The notes below the pieces were generated by a model. The model was not told the origin of the DNA. It made no database searches and worked only from the letters and a program-made list of their open reading frames with translations. Shown piece after piece: positions 15,834 through 24,741 of a stretch of DNA of 37,788 nucleotides (position 1 is its first letter; each line of letters starts with the position of its first letter). Source of the stretch: an uncultured Lachnospiraceae bacterium (GTDB lineage Bacteria > Bacillota > Clostridia > Lachnospirales > Lachnospiraceae); assembly GCA_910585295.1 (NCBI GenBank), contig CAJUDE010000054.1, positions 1-37,788 on the forward strand, read 5' to 3'. A program made the position numbers and the translations under genes.

Positions 15834-18638
15834 CTAAGACAGCCATTTGGTTAATACTTTGACAAAATGATTGATGTCAATGGGCTTCGCCACATGGTCA
15901 TTCATTCCTGTATGTATCGCTTTTTGCACATCCTCAGAAAAGGCATTTGCCGTCATAGCCACAATAGGTATGGCTCCTGCATCCGCCCTGCTGCTGCCGC
16001 GGATTTCCTTTGCCGCGGTATATCCATCCATCACCGGCATCTGGATATCCATAAAAATAATATCAAAATACCCTGGCTCCTGGCTCTGGTATGCCTCCAC
16101 TGCTTCTTGCCCATTAGAGGCAATGGCAACCTCTAGCCCAAACATCTGCAAAATCTCCATTGCAATCTCAATATTCAGCTCATTATCCTCTACCAGCAAT
16201 GCCCGTTTCCCAGGGAATGACACAGCTTCCTGCTTCTCCTCCTGCGCCTCTAACTGCTTCTGCGCCCCGTCCCCCTGCAGGGACAAAAACAGGGTAATAG
16301 TAAATTTAGAGCCTTTATTTAACTCGCTCTCTACCTGGATATCCCCCTGCATCAACTGTACCAGGTTATGGGCAATTGGCATCCCAAGCCCCGTCCCCTC
16401 CATGCTTTCCACCCGTGGGTCCCCAGAACGTTCAAAAGGCTCAAAGAGTTTTTTCTGGAATTCCTCTGACATCCCAAACCCATTGTCCTCTATAATAAAA
16501 CGGTAATACCCATAATTGCGGTGCAAAGATGGCAGCTCTTCCACCCGAAAGGACACCTTGCCGCCTTTCTGGGTATATTTCACAGCATTTCCCAGGATAT
16601 TGTTAAATATTTTCTGAAGGCTCAGATTGTCCCCCAAAACCATACGGTGCTGTATCCCCATAAGCTCTAATGTCAACTCTTGATTTTTATCTTCCGCCCT
16701 GGGCTGTAAAATAGCGGTCACTTCCTCCACCAGTTCCACCAGGTCGAACCCTTCCTCTGCCAGGTCCATTTTCCCGCTTTCAATCCGGCTCATATCCAGC
16801 ACTTCATTCACTAAGCTGGTCAAATGGTTGCTGGCAATGGTTATTTTATTCAGGCAATCGGCAACCCGCTCTGTATTCCCCAGATTTGCCTCCGCAATCG
16901 CCGTCATCCCCACAATTGCGTTCATTGGGGTGCGGATGTCATGGCTCATTTTGCTTAAGAAATCACTTTTGGCGCGGTTTGCCTGCTCTGCAGACTCAAA
17001 GGCGCGCTCCAACTCTTCTTTTTTCTTCACTTCCCCCCGAACTTGGTTCTCAATATCCCGTATGCAGACAAACAGCTTGGTACGCTCCTCATTAAAATAG
17101 CGTATATTGCACTGCTTATGGCGTTTCCCAAACTCTTCTGTGCTCCTGAAATAATACTGGATAAGCCCGTCGGCCTGGCTTAATTGTTCCAGAATGGATT
17201 CCAGTGTGACTTTTGACCTATATTTTTCCTTATCCTCCTCACACATAAACCAGTCGGTCAAACGGGATTTAATTTCCTCAAAGCTTCCATGGGTTAAGGG
17301 CCGTTTGGAACTAATATGCTTCGCCACTTTTACATTTGTCTCCCCGTTCCTTATATCCACAATCCCAATCCCGTCATACTCTGCATCAACGGTGAATTTA
17401 TAAATAGAGTGGTAGCGCTCATTCTCTTGCTCCATCTCCCGCTGCTTGGTCAGGTCCTCAATAATCCCTACCGCAAACACAGTATTCCCCCATTCGTCAA
17501 AATTCACGCTCGAAATACTGCATTTGCACCAAAATTCCCCTTGTTTGGAACTGTAATAAAAGAAATCATTTTTGCCGCCTGTCTGGATATACTCATGGAC
17601 CCTGCAGAACAAACCATAATAATCTTCATCCACCAAATCTTTGGCAAACTCTTGCTTAACATCCCAATATTCCTCTTTGCAGCCATAGTAATTGGCTGTT
17701 TTTTGGGGCAGGACCACCCTGTCTTCCTTGGGGTAATAAAAATATTCCAGTATATTTGTGTTGTTCAAAGACATCCGAAGGATTTCCATATTCCCTTTGT
17801 ATCGGTTCTTCAAATATTCCTGGTATTCTTTTTCCTGTTTTTTCTGCTCGTCTATATCCTGGATTGCCACCAATACTTTCCGGTTCTGGGAAAATTTAGG
17901 CATAAAATAGCAGGTAATGCTCACCCAATGGTATTCTCCTTGGACATTCCTCCGATACTCCCGGATAAATTTCCTCCTGCCCTGTTCCATTTGGGACTTT
18001 AAATTCCCCAGAGTAATTTCCCTGCGCATCTCTTCCTGGTCCTCCGGGTGGTAAAACCGCACCATGTCCTTCAACCCATCCTCCCCCATGGTGTTCTCTG
18101 CAAAAAACGCTTCCGCCTCTTTAGAAAAATGTATGGGATAGACTTCATTTTTATCCACTTCCACAATCATGACAGAAAGGTACAGGTCTTTTAGGGACAA
18201 AAGCATCGTCTCATGGAAGCCGCGCAGCTTCTCCGTTTCTTTCTGCAGGGAGACGATGTCTGAAATATCCTGGTGGTAGCCACGGAACCGAACCCCTTGT
18301 GTATAGCTCTGGTCGCATGTCCCGCCGCACCGCACATATATTTTCCCCAATGTTGGGTGGAACCATGCATAGCTGATTTCCCCATGCTGCCCAGACGCCA
18401 TTGTCCGCACCGCCTCTTCCACAAGCCCCAGGGAAGATTTCTCTATCCTGCTGTGCCAATGCTGGTAACATTCTTCTGGCGTAGGGACCTCCTTAAGCCC
18501 CAGCAATTCCATCATGGCGCGGTCCGCATACATACGTTCCGGCTTGCCCTCTTCTATTTCAATATGCCACAACCCAATTTTGGCATCAAACAGGATTGAG
18601 CCCATCTTAATATTTTCATCAAACATTCCATTTTCCAT
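15834..18638 (-). CDS. cytosolic hybrid sensor histidine kinase with PAS repeats
   Basis: 934 aa without any membrane helix or signal peptide. About four PAS-like modules (roughly 10-130, 145-275, 290-420 and 425-540) precede a dimerisation/phosphoacceptor helix (SHDIRTPMNAI, His566), an HATPase with DNGFGMS and GTGLGMP, and a C-terminal receiver domain whose phosphoacceptor is Asp864 (MDIQMPVMDG). No DNA-binding output is attached and no separate response regulator is adjacent, so the output partner is unknown. The start is set by GAGGAAG, 10 bp after the glucosidase stop. I infer that it senses an intracellular signal, perhaps related to sugar or lipid metabolism of the genes around it. Confidence 0.93.
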   Translation of the reverse strand: MENGMFDENIKMGSILFDAKIGLWHIEIEEGKPERMYADRAMMELLGLKEVPTPEECYQHWHSRIEKSSLGLVEEAVRTMASGQHGEISYAWFHPTLGKIYVRCGGTCDQSYTQGVRFRGYHQDISDIVSLQKETEKLRGFHETMLLSLKDLYLSVMIVEVDKNEVYPIHFSKEAEAFFAENTMGEDGLKDMVRFYHPEDQEEMRREITLGNLKSQMEQGRRKFIREYRRNVQGEYHWVSITCYFMPKFSQNRKVLVAIQDIDEQKKQEKEYQEYLKNRYKGNMEILRMSLNNTNILEYFYYPKEDRVVLPQKTANYYGCKEEYWDVKQEFAKDLVDEDYYGLFCRVHEYIQTGGKNDFFYYSSKQGEFWCKCSISSVNFDEWGNTVFAVGIIEDLTKQREMEQENERYHSIYKFTVDAEYDGIGIVDIRNGETNVKVAKHISSKRPLTHGSFEEIKSRLTDWFMCEEDKEKYRSKVTLESILEQLSQADGLIQYYFRSTEEFGKRHKQCNIRYFNEERTKLFVCIRDIENQVRGEVKKKEELERAFESAEQANRAKSDFLSKMSHDIRTPMNAIVGMTAIAEANLGNTERVADCLNKITIASNHLTSLVNEVLDMSRIESGKMDLAEEGFDLVELVEEVTAILQPRAEDKNQELTLELMGIQHRMVLGDNLSLQKIFNNILGNAVKYTQKGGKVSFRVEELPSLHRNYGYYRFIIEDNGFGMSEEFQKKLFEPFERSGDPRVESMEGTGLGMPIAHNLVQLMQGDIQVESELNKGSKFTITLFLSLQGDGAQKQLEAQEEKQEAVSFPGKRALLVEDNELNIEIAMEILQMFGLEVAIASNGQEAVEAYQSQEPGYFDIIFMDIQMPVMDGYTAAKEIRGSSRADAGAIPIVAMTANAFSEDVQKAIHTGMNDHVAKPIDINHFVKVLTKWLS

Positions 18639-18648
18639 TTTTTCTTCC

Positions 18649-20718
18649 TCATGCCATCTCTATTGTATGCCCTTCTACCCGAAGTTTCGTTATATGGGCT
18701 GGGTTCCCATAATCTTTTCCATAGCCGTCGTCCTGATACAGTTCATATTCTGCCGCGCCGCTGGCAAAATGCAGCAGCTTTATTTCCTTGCCCTGCACTT
18801 CCTCCATATATTGCCCTGGTTCTGTGTAAGGCACGATTTTCTCTGGCCGGATAAAAAACACCACTTCCTCTAATGGGACTTCAATATAATAATGCCCTTG
18901 CCCAAGCGCTTCTTCCTCTATCTGCCCCATGCCTTTAAGCCGAACCAATTTCATCGGTTCCGGCAGGTACACATACCTTCCCTTTGCATTCTGGACATAA
19001 ACTGGCGCAATCATAATGCTTTCCCCAAACAGGAGCTGGTCTTCCACCTCCCTGGCGTGTTTGTCATCTGGATAAACAAATGCAAGCGGGCAAAACAGCA
19101 TTTTACCCCTTAAAGCCGCCTTCATATATTCGCTGTAAATATACGGCATCAATCCATAGCGTATGCCAATCAGCTTCCCAAAAGCCTCCGTCCTTGTAAA
19201 TTGGTAGCATTCCTGTTCCCTAGTTCCAAGCGCGGCATGGTTGCGCATTAACGGCGTAAAGACGCCCAACGCCAGCCAGCGCAGCAGCAAGTCCTCCGTC
19301 GCGTCCGCGCCAAACCCGCCAAGGTCCGCCCCAGTGTACAAAAACCCACACATATTTAAGGATGGGAGCATTTTCAAATTTAGCAAAAGGTGGGACCACC
19401 AGGACTGGTTATCCCCCATCCAAATCCCTCCATAACGGTGCATCCCAATATAAGAAGACCGGGAAAAAATCAGGATACGTTTTTCTGGCTCCAATTCCTC
19501 AAACGCTTCCCCTGCCGCCCTTGTCATGCCATATCCATATAAATTATGCACCTTATCGTGGCGTACCTGCACCCCATCCATATTATGGTAGAAGCTTTTA
19601 TAGTCTTCTGGGTTATTGGCAAGCCCATTCACCAAGTCCTTAAATGCAAATATTTCCCACATGTCCATATTGTCATTTTTCACGGACTTTAACTCTTTCA
19701 TCACCTTCCCTAAGTTCTTCTCAGAGTAAAAAATTGCCGGCTCATTCATATCGTTCCAGAACCCTTCAATCCCCTGGTCCAAAAGGAACTTATACTTCCT
19801 GCCAAACCAGCCTCTTGCCTGGGTATTCAGCACATCCGGGAAATGGACTTTTCCAGGCCATACCGCGCCTGTAAATTCTTTCCCAGCTTCATCCTTGCAG
19901 AAATACCCGTTCTCTACCCCTTCCTCGTACACGCCATACCCTTCTTCTATTTTCACGCCCGCATCAATAATCGGCACCAAATGGATATGCTGCCTCTTCA
20001 TCTCTTCCACAAATTCCGGGAAGTTTGGGAACCGCCCTTCGTCTATGGTAAAATCTTTAAACCGCTCCATATAGTCGATATCCATATACACACTGTCCAA
20101 GGGGATATTGTTTTCCCGGTACCCCTTCACCACTGTCCGGATATCTTCCTCACATTTATAGCCCCAACGGCTCTGCCCATACCCAAACGCCCATTTTGGC
20201 GGGATATAGCTTCTGCCAATTAATTGGCGGAAAGATTCCACAATCCCTAAAACGCCCTCCCCTTCCAAAATATACAGGTCCATATTCCAGTCCTTTGGCG
20301 TAATGCGGATTTCATCCATATCCTCATATCCAATATCAAGCGTAAGCTTCCCTGGATAATCCAAGAACACGCCAAAAACCTTTGCCCCTGCCACCACTAA
20401 AAAATTGTGGGCGCCATACAAAGAGCGCTTGCCCTCCGTATGGTGCGGGTCGTCTGAACAATTGCTCTCATACACCCAGCCACGTTTGTCAATTCCCCTG
20501 ACATTCTCCCCTAAACCGTATACTTTATCCTCCGGCCCCATCTGGTAAGATAAATAATCCTTCTGCACCATCGTCTCCTGGGAATCCCCATCTGATTTCA
20601 GCTCAATGCCCTGCACTCTTGTAAAATAAGGGAAAGCCCCTTGTTCCACAGGAATTTCCTGTACCACTGCTTCTGTATTAATTGGGTTGCCAATCGTAAA
20701 CCTGCGTATTCTGCCCAT
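18649..20718 (-). CDS. GH31 alpha-glucosidase
   Basis: 689 aa cytosolic glycosidase releasing glucose (or a related sugar) from alpha-linked oligosaccharides. Family GH31 motifs are clear: WAFGYGQSRWGYK, the nucleophile in GFWNDMNEP (Asp323) and the acid/base region IWMGDNQSWW (Asp436). There is no signal peptide, so substrates must be imported. An N-terminal beta-sandwich precedes the barrel, and C-terminal beta domains follow. The start follows AAAGGAG. An inverted repeat (20781-20798) lies upstream as a possible operator. It is first in a closely spaced run with the hybrid kinase (10 bp gap) and the acyltransferase cassette. Linkage specificity cannot be told from sequence. Confidence 0.94.
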   Translation of the reverse strand: MGRIRRFTIGNPINTEAVVQEIPVEQGAFPYFTRVQGIELKSDGDSQETMVQKDYLSYQMGPEDKVYGLGENVRGIDKRGWVYESNCSDDPHHTEGKRSLYGAHNFLVVAGAKVFGVFLDYPGKLTLDIGYEDMDEIRITPKDWNMDLYILEGEGVLGIVESFRQLIGRSYIPPKWAFGYGQSRWGYKCEEDIRTVVKGYRENNIPLDSVYMDIDYMERFKDFTIDEGRFPNFPEFVEEMKRQHIHLVPIIDAGVKIEEGYGVYEEGVENGYFCKDEAGKEFTGAVWPGKVHFPDVLNTQARGWFGRKYKFLLDQGIEGFWNDMNEPAIFYSEKNLGKVMKELKSVKNDNMDMWEIFAFKDLVNGLANNPEDYKSFYHNMDGVQVRHDKVHNLYGYGMTRAAGEAFEELEPEKRILIFSRSSYIGMHRYGGIWMGDNQSWWSHLLLNLKMLPSLNMCGFLYTGADLGGFGADATEDLLLRWLALGVFTPLMRNHAALGTREQECYQFTRTEAFGKLIGIRYGLMPYIYSEYMKAALRGKMLFCPLAFVYPDDKHAREVEDQLLFGESIMIAPVYVQNAKGRYVYLPEPMKLVRLKGMGQIEEEALGQGHYYIEVPLEEVVFFIRPEKIVPYTEPGQYMEEVQGKEIKLLHFASGAAEYELYQDDGYGKDYGNPAHITKLRVEGHTIEMA

Positions 20719-20780
20719 ACCTTATACTCCTTTTTCCTAATTGATTAATATAGAATATCCCTGAAAATATATATTTTATT

Positions 20781-20798
20781 TTATCACGTTTTTGATAA
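20781..20798. promoter_or_regulatory. possible operator upstream of the GH31 gene
   Basis: The perfect inverted repeat TTATCA-CGTTTT-TGATAA lies 63 bp upstream of the glucosidase start in an AT-rich region where no convincing -35/-10 pair stands out. It could bind a sugar-responsive regulator. It also resembles a small hairpin downstream of the aspartokinase gene. Confidence 0.4.
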
Positions 20799-20875
20799 GG
20801 TTGAAACAACAAAAAGGCACATGGATTATGATTTTTCATTTCCCACACACCTTTTGCATTCACTGCAGCGGCCCC

Positions 20876-22195
20876 CTAAATCTGGGTCACCACAAAGATA
20901 TCATAGATTGCCCGGATCGCCTCCTCAAAGTCGCTGTTCTGCACGCCTATAATAATATTCAGCTCACTAGAACCTTGGTCAATCATTTTCACGTTCACGT
21001 TCACATGGGCAAGGGCGGAAAAAATCCTCCCGGCTGTCCCCCTGGTGGACTTCATGCCGCGCCCCACCACTGCTATCAGAGCCAGGTTCCCTTCCAGGTC
21101 TATGCTGTCTGGCTGGGCATGGCGGTGGATGGCGGACAGCACTTGCTGCTCCTTCCCCTCAAACTCTTCCTGATGCACAAAAACTGTCATGGTATCTATT
21201 CCCGAAGGCACATGCTCAAAGGAAATCCCATGCTCCTCAAATGCTGCAAGCACTTTCCTTCCAAACCCAACCTCCGCATTCATCATATCTTTGTCAATAT
21301 TGACGGCAACAAAGCCTTTCTTGCCTGCAATCCCAGTAATCGTATAATCTGGCTGGCGGCAGGTGCTTTCTACAATCAAGGTCCCTTCATCCTCCGGCGC
21401 GTTGGTATTGCGGATATTGATTGGGATGCCTTCCTTGCGTACTGGGAACACGGCGTCCTCATGCAGGACCGTAGCCCCCATATAAGACAATTCCCGAAGC
21501 TCACGGTAAGTGATTACCTTAATCACTTCCGGCTTCTTGATAATCCTAGGGTCTGCAATTAAAAACCCAGATACATCCGTCCAGTTCTCATAAATGTCCG
21601 CCCGCACTGCTTTTGCCACAATGGAGCCGGTAATATCAGAGCCGCCCCTGGAAAAGGTCTTAACCGTCCCATCTTCTTTCGCCCCATAAAAACCAGGGAT
21701 TACCGCGTATTCGCAGCTTCTTAGCCTGTCCCCCAGCAATTGGTTTGTCTTATCTGCGTCAAACTCCCCATCTTCCTTAAATACAATCACTTCTGCAGCG
21801 TCCACAAATTCAAAGCCCAGGTAGTTGGCCATAATCATCCCATTGAGGTATTCCCCCCGGGAAGCCGCATAGTCCGCCCCCGCTTTTTTGCGGAAATTCT
21901 CTGCAATCATTTCAAATTCTTTATTCAAGGAAAAATTCAGGTTCAGCCCATTGATAATCGCGTCATACCTTTCCTGGATCTTCCTTAACAACGACGCGAA
22001 ATTTTCTTCTGCCTCAGCCATACCATAGCACTGGTACAGCATGTCCGTCACTTTGGTATCCTTGGCGTTGCGCTTCCCTGGCGCGCTCGGCACCACATAC
22101 CTGCGGCTTTTATCTTCCCGGATAATTTTCCCAACCTTTGAAAACTGCCCAGCGTTCGCCAGGGAGCTTCCGCCGAACTTCACTACTTTTATCAT
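20876..22195 (-). CDS. lysC: aspartate kinase
   Basis: Catalyses ATP-dependent phosphorylation of aspartate, the first step toward lysine, threonine and methionine. The 439 aa protein has KFGGSS (6-11), the substrate motif FSRGGSDITGS, and two C-terminal ACT domains (from about 300; MIDQGSSELNIIIGV in the second) that normally mediate feedback inhibition. I start it at ATG 22195, behind AAAGGAG; an upstream in-frame ATG at 22240 falls in the promoter region. It is monofunctional, without a homoserine dehydrogenase domain, and no other lysine or threonine genes are adjacent. No terminator is evident after it, so some read-through into the GH31 gene is possible. Confidence 0.95.
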   Translation of the reverse strand: MIKVVKFGGSSLANAGQFSKVGKIIREDKSRRYVVPSAPGKRNAKDTKVTDMLYQCYGMAEAEENFASLLRKIQERYDAIINGLNLNFSLNKEFEMIAENFRKKAGADYAASRGEYLNGMIMANYLGFEFVDAAEVIVFKEDGEFDADKTNQLLGDRLRSCEYAVIPGFYGAKEDGTVKTFSRGGSDITGSIVAKAVRADIYENWTDVSGFLIADPRIIKKPEVIKVITYRELRELSYMGATVLHEDAVFPVRKEGIPINIRNTNAPEDEGTLIVESTCRQPDYTITGIAGKKGFVAVNIDKDMMNAEVGFGRKVLAAFEEHGISFEHVPSGIDTMTVFVHQEEFEGKEQQVLSAIHRHAQPDSIDLEGNLALIAVVGRGMKSTRGTAGRIFSALAHVNVNVKMIDQGSSELNIIIGVQNSDFEEAIRAIYDIFVVTQI

Positions 22196-22240
22196 TTCTC
22201 CACTCCTTTGGATTCTTTTTATCGTAAAATTCCTTTGCAC

Positions 22241-22269
22241 ATTCTACCATAAAAATAATGGCATGGGAA
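22241..22269 (-). promoter_or_regulatory. promoter of the aspartate kinase gene
   Basis: On the minus strand TTCCCA (22264-22269) and TAGAAT (22241-22246) are separated by 17 bp, about 45 bp upstream of the chosen start. No lysine riboswitch-like leader is possible because the untranslated region is too short. Confidence 0.5.
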
Positions 22270-22320
22270 CTGATTTTTTCAAATTTTCCCTGAATTTGCA
22301 TTTTCCCAGCTATTTTTAGC

Positions 22321-22500
22321 TTCCCCATTTTTTTATAATAGCCTATATTATTATGCAAAAGGCCTTGCTGCCTTTGGCAGCATAGGCGTCTTGCATAAAA
22401 AGTGTCTGGAAAGCTAGCTTTTCATAGCACTTTTATGTGCAAAGCGCTTCCATCACAAGTGATGGAAACCTTTTGGCACTATGAATTGCAAAATGGGGAA
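22321..22500 (+). repeat. structured ~185 bp intergenic repeat, copy 3 (most intact)
   Basis: Perfect 11 bp terminal inverted repeats: TTCCCCATTTT (22321-22331) and AAAATGGGGAA (22490-22500). Hairpin A is TGCTGCC-TTT-GGCAGCA (22366-22382), hairpin B AAAAGTG (22398-22404) with CACTTTT (22428-22434) capped by GGAAAGC..GCTTTTC, and hairpin C TTCCATCAC-AA-GTGATGGAA (22448-22467). No ORF. TTGCATTTTCC occurs on both sides (22296-22306 and 22519-22529). It sits between the divergent aspartokinase and LytTR-regulator genes. Confidence 0.8.
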
Positions 22501-22518
22501 ACCCAAACCAGCTACCAC

Positions 22519-22547
22519 TTGCATTTTCCTGTAACCTGTATTATAAT
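22519..22547 (+). promoter_or_regulatory. promoter of the LytTR regulator/kinase pair
   Basis: A perfect TATAAT (22542-22547) is preceded at 17 bp by the weak -35 TTGCAT (22519-22524). The -35 lies within the direct repeat flanking repeat copy 3. Confidence 0.6.
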
Positions 22548-22605
22548 GTTGGCGTATTTGCAATTATATAATTGGTTTTGCAGTATTTTTTTTGAGGAAA
22601 AATAG

Positions 22606-23340
22606 ATGAAAATAGCAATCTGTGATGACAGCATACGGGACATGGCAGCAATTGAAATTCTGCTGGGCAAATATAAGGGGCAATGCCCCCAGGCAGATTT
22701 TGAAGTGGAAAAATTTACAGACCCTACCCTGCTATTAAACCAAATTCAGGGGAAAAATATTGCCGATATCTATATATTGGACATTATTATGTCTGGAACC
22801 AGCGGAATTGATATTGGCAACCAGTTAAAATCCTTAGGCAGCAGCGCCGCCATTATCTACACCACCTCTTCGGACGATTTTGCATTGGACGCCTACGGCG
22901 TGCATGCAATAAGGTACCTGTTAAAGCCAGTGCAGGAAGACAAGTTATTTGAAGCCCTGGACTATGCCCGTTCCTTCCAGGAGGCAAAAAAAGGGCCTAT
23001 GTATCTCGTCAAGACAAAAAGCGGGCTAACCTCCATCCCATATTCCAAAATAGAATATATTGAAAACTCTTCCCGGATGCTGAACATCCATTTGACCAAC
23101 AAAGAAGTGGTGACCAGCATATTTATCCGGAAATCTTTTGATGAGGAAATTAGTGATTTATGCAAGGAAAGCAATTTCCTCCAAGTACATAAATCATTCC
23201 TCATTAATTTAAACTATGTAAAAAAGCTGGATGGAAGCAGCTTCACCATGGACAATGGCGATGAAATCCCCATCAGCAAAAAGAACACTGCAAATGCAAA
23301 GAGGCAGTACCTCTTGTTTATTTCAGAACAATACAAGTAA
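22606..23340 (+). CDS. LytTR response regulator (AgrA-like)
   Basis: 244 aa transcription factor. An N-terminal receiver domain carries the acidic pocket (Asp7, Asp8), the phosphoacceptor Asp59 (YILDIIMSG) and a conserved Lys near 108 (LLKPV). A C-terminal LytTR DNA-binding domain follows (about 138-240: QVHKSFLINLNYVKKL). The start follows GAGGAAAAATAG. Its cognate kinase starts 9 bp after its stop. No agrB or agrD peptide gene is beside it, so the target genes and signal are unknown. The preceding intergenic region has repeat copy 3 and a TATAAT promoter. Confidence 0.94.
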   Translation: MKIAICDDSIRDMAAIEILLGKYKGQCPQADFEVEKFTDPTLLLNQIQGKNIADIYILDIIMSGTSGIDIGNQLKSLGSSAAIIYTTSSDDFALDAYGVHAIRYLLKPVQEDKLFEALDYARSFQEAKKGPMYLVKTKSGLTSIPYSKIEYIENSSRMLNIHLTNKEVVTSIFIRKSFDEEISDLCKESNFLQVHKSFLINLNYVKKLDGSSFTMDNGDEIPISKKNTANAKRQYLLFISEQYK

Positions 23341-23349
23341 GGAAAAGAA

Positions 23350-24639
23350 ATGGACTATTTTGACAATATATCTTATTCAATCAGCCACTTATTTTTAATG
23401 TTGTTTATCTATCTATTCATCACGCACCGCTACTCCAAGGCAATGACCAGGCTCATATGCGTCTCTTCTGGCCTGCTGCTTAACGCCACTGACGTCCTGA
23501 AATTAAATATTTTCCCTGATAGCGGCTTGTGTTATTTTTTCATTACCATAATCCAAATCCTTATCACCCAGTCCACGGGGATATTGATCTCCCGCAAAAG
23601 GAACAGCAAAGTTTTGTTTATGGGGCTGAGCGCTTCCAACTATACGCTAATTGGGAGCGTTGCCGCATGTATCCTAATGATTAAAACTGGGAACCCTGCA
23701 CTTGCCCTGGCGACGAACTTCCTAGTGCATGCCGCCCTCTTGTATATGTTATATAAGGGCCTTCGGGACACCTGGCTCAAACAATATGAAAATGAATACA
23801 CAAAAGGTTGGTGGGAGCTTTGTTTAATCCCCGTCTTTTTTTATTGCAGTTTTTGCTTTATGGCCTTCTTCCCCTATAGCATTTATGACAACCCTCAAAA
23901 CATTTTAGGCGTTGTTTGCATGCTGTTCACTATGTGCGTATCTTATGTCGTTGCACTGAGGTATTTAGAAAGCGACTCTACACGCAAAGGCATTTACCTG
24001 AAAAATGTGCTTTTTGAGTCCTATATCAAAGGGCTAGAAAACCAGTATTACTTGGTGGAGCAGTCGGAAAAGAAGCTGAAAATCCTCCGGCATGACATGC
24101 GGCATTATACCAGTATGGTGCATTTGCTCCTAAAGCAGGGGGAATATGAAGAAATTGACAGAATCATATCCCATATCAATGATGTGATAGACGAAAACAA
24201 AGTGGTGAAGTACTGCCATAACCTTATTATCAACACCATACTTACAGAAATGATAGAACGTGCCATTTCTTTTGGAATTGATGTGCAGCCAGACCTGCAT
24301 ATCTCAGAAAAAATACCTGTCAACAACTATGAGCTGACCGCCGTAATCGCAAACCTGTTTGAAAACGCCATTTTCTGCGTAAAAGATTTTGAACGGCCAC
24401 ACCGCTACATAAAAGCTAAAATCCATTGCACAGCAGAGCATTTATTAATCCAAATGGAAAACAAATATCAGGAGGAGATAACATTCGACCCGGCCACCGG
24501 GCTTCCCAAAAGCCTGAAAGGAGGGAACCATGGGCTGGGGATGCAAAGCGTACATGCATTTTCTGACAAAATAAACGGCTCCATTGACTGTTTTTGTAAA
24601 GACGGCATGTTCTGCATTATGTTATTTGCAAAATTCTGA
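23350..24639 (+). CDS. GHKL-type sensor histidine kinase (AgrC-like)
   Basis: 429 aa membrane kinase. About six hydrophobic helices fill residues 10-205, followed by a cytosolic helix with the phosphoacceptor motif LRHDMRHY (His248) and a GHKL ATPase domain with the N-box NLFENAIFC and G-box GLGMQSVHAF. This is the AgrC/ComD arrangement, which usually senses extracellular peptides. It sits 9 bp after the LytTR regulator with AAGGAAAAG as ribosome binding site, so the two form a single unit. No peptide precursor or AgrB-like processing protease is encoded nearby, so the ligand is unknown. Confidence 0.92.
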   Translation: MDYFDNISYSISHLFLMLFIYLFITHRYSKAMTRLICVSSGLLLNATDVLKLNIFPDSGLCYFFITIIQILITQSTGILISRKRNSKVLFMGLSASNYTLIGSVAACILMIKTGNPALALATNFLVHAALLYMLYKGLRDTWLKQYENEYTKGWWELCLIPVFFYCSFCFMAFFPYSIYDNPQNILGVVCMLFTMCVSYVVALRYLESDSTRKGIYLKNVLFESYIKGLENQYYLVEQSEKKLKILRHDMRHYTSMVHLLLKQGEYEEIDRIISHINDVIDENKVVKYCHNLIINTILTEMIERAISFGIDVQPDLHISEKIPVNNYELTAVIANLFENAIFCVKDFERPHRYIKAKIHCTAEHLLIQMENKYQEEITFDPATGLPKSLKGGNHGLGMQSVHAFSDKINGSIDCFCKDGMFCIMLFAKF

Positions 24640-24679
24640 CATCCTGCTACAAATCATCTTTTTTTTGTGCAAAAACAGC

Positions 24680-24708
24680 TTTAAACCAACAGTAAAAAAA
24701 AGGTATAA
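24680..24708 (+). promoter_or_regulatory. promoter of the GGDEF gene
   Basis: A perfect TATAAT (24703-24708) is preceded at 17 bp by TTTAAA (24680-24685). It lies 34 bp upstream of the start, with GGAGG as ribosome binding site. It allows expression independent of the sensor kinase pair. Confidence 0.6.
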
Positions 24709-24741
24709 TAAATAAAGTAAATTATTTACGGAGGATGCCTT

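Noticed and set aside
17316..18002. 228 aa plus-strand ORF rich in hydrophobic residues
   Set aside because: It lies fully antisense to the PAS region of the hybrid kinase; the apparent membrane segments arise from the complement of charged codons.
20792..21562. 256 aa plus-strand ORF
   Set aside because: Antisense to the aspartokinase ACT domains; no homology signature.
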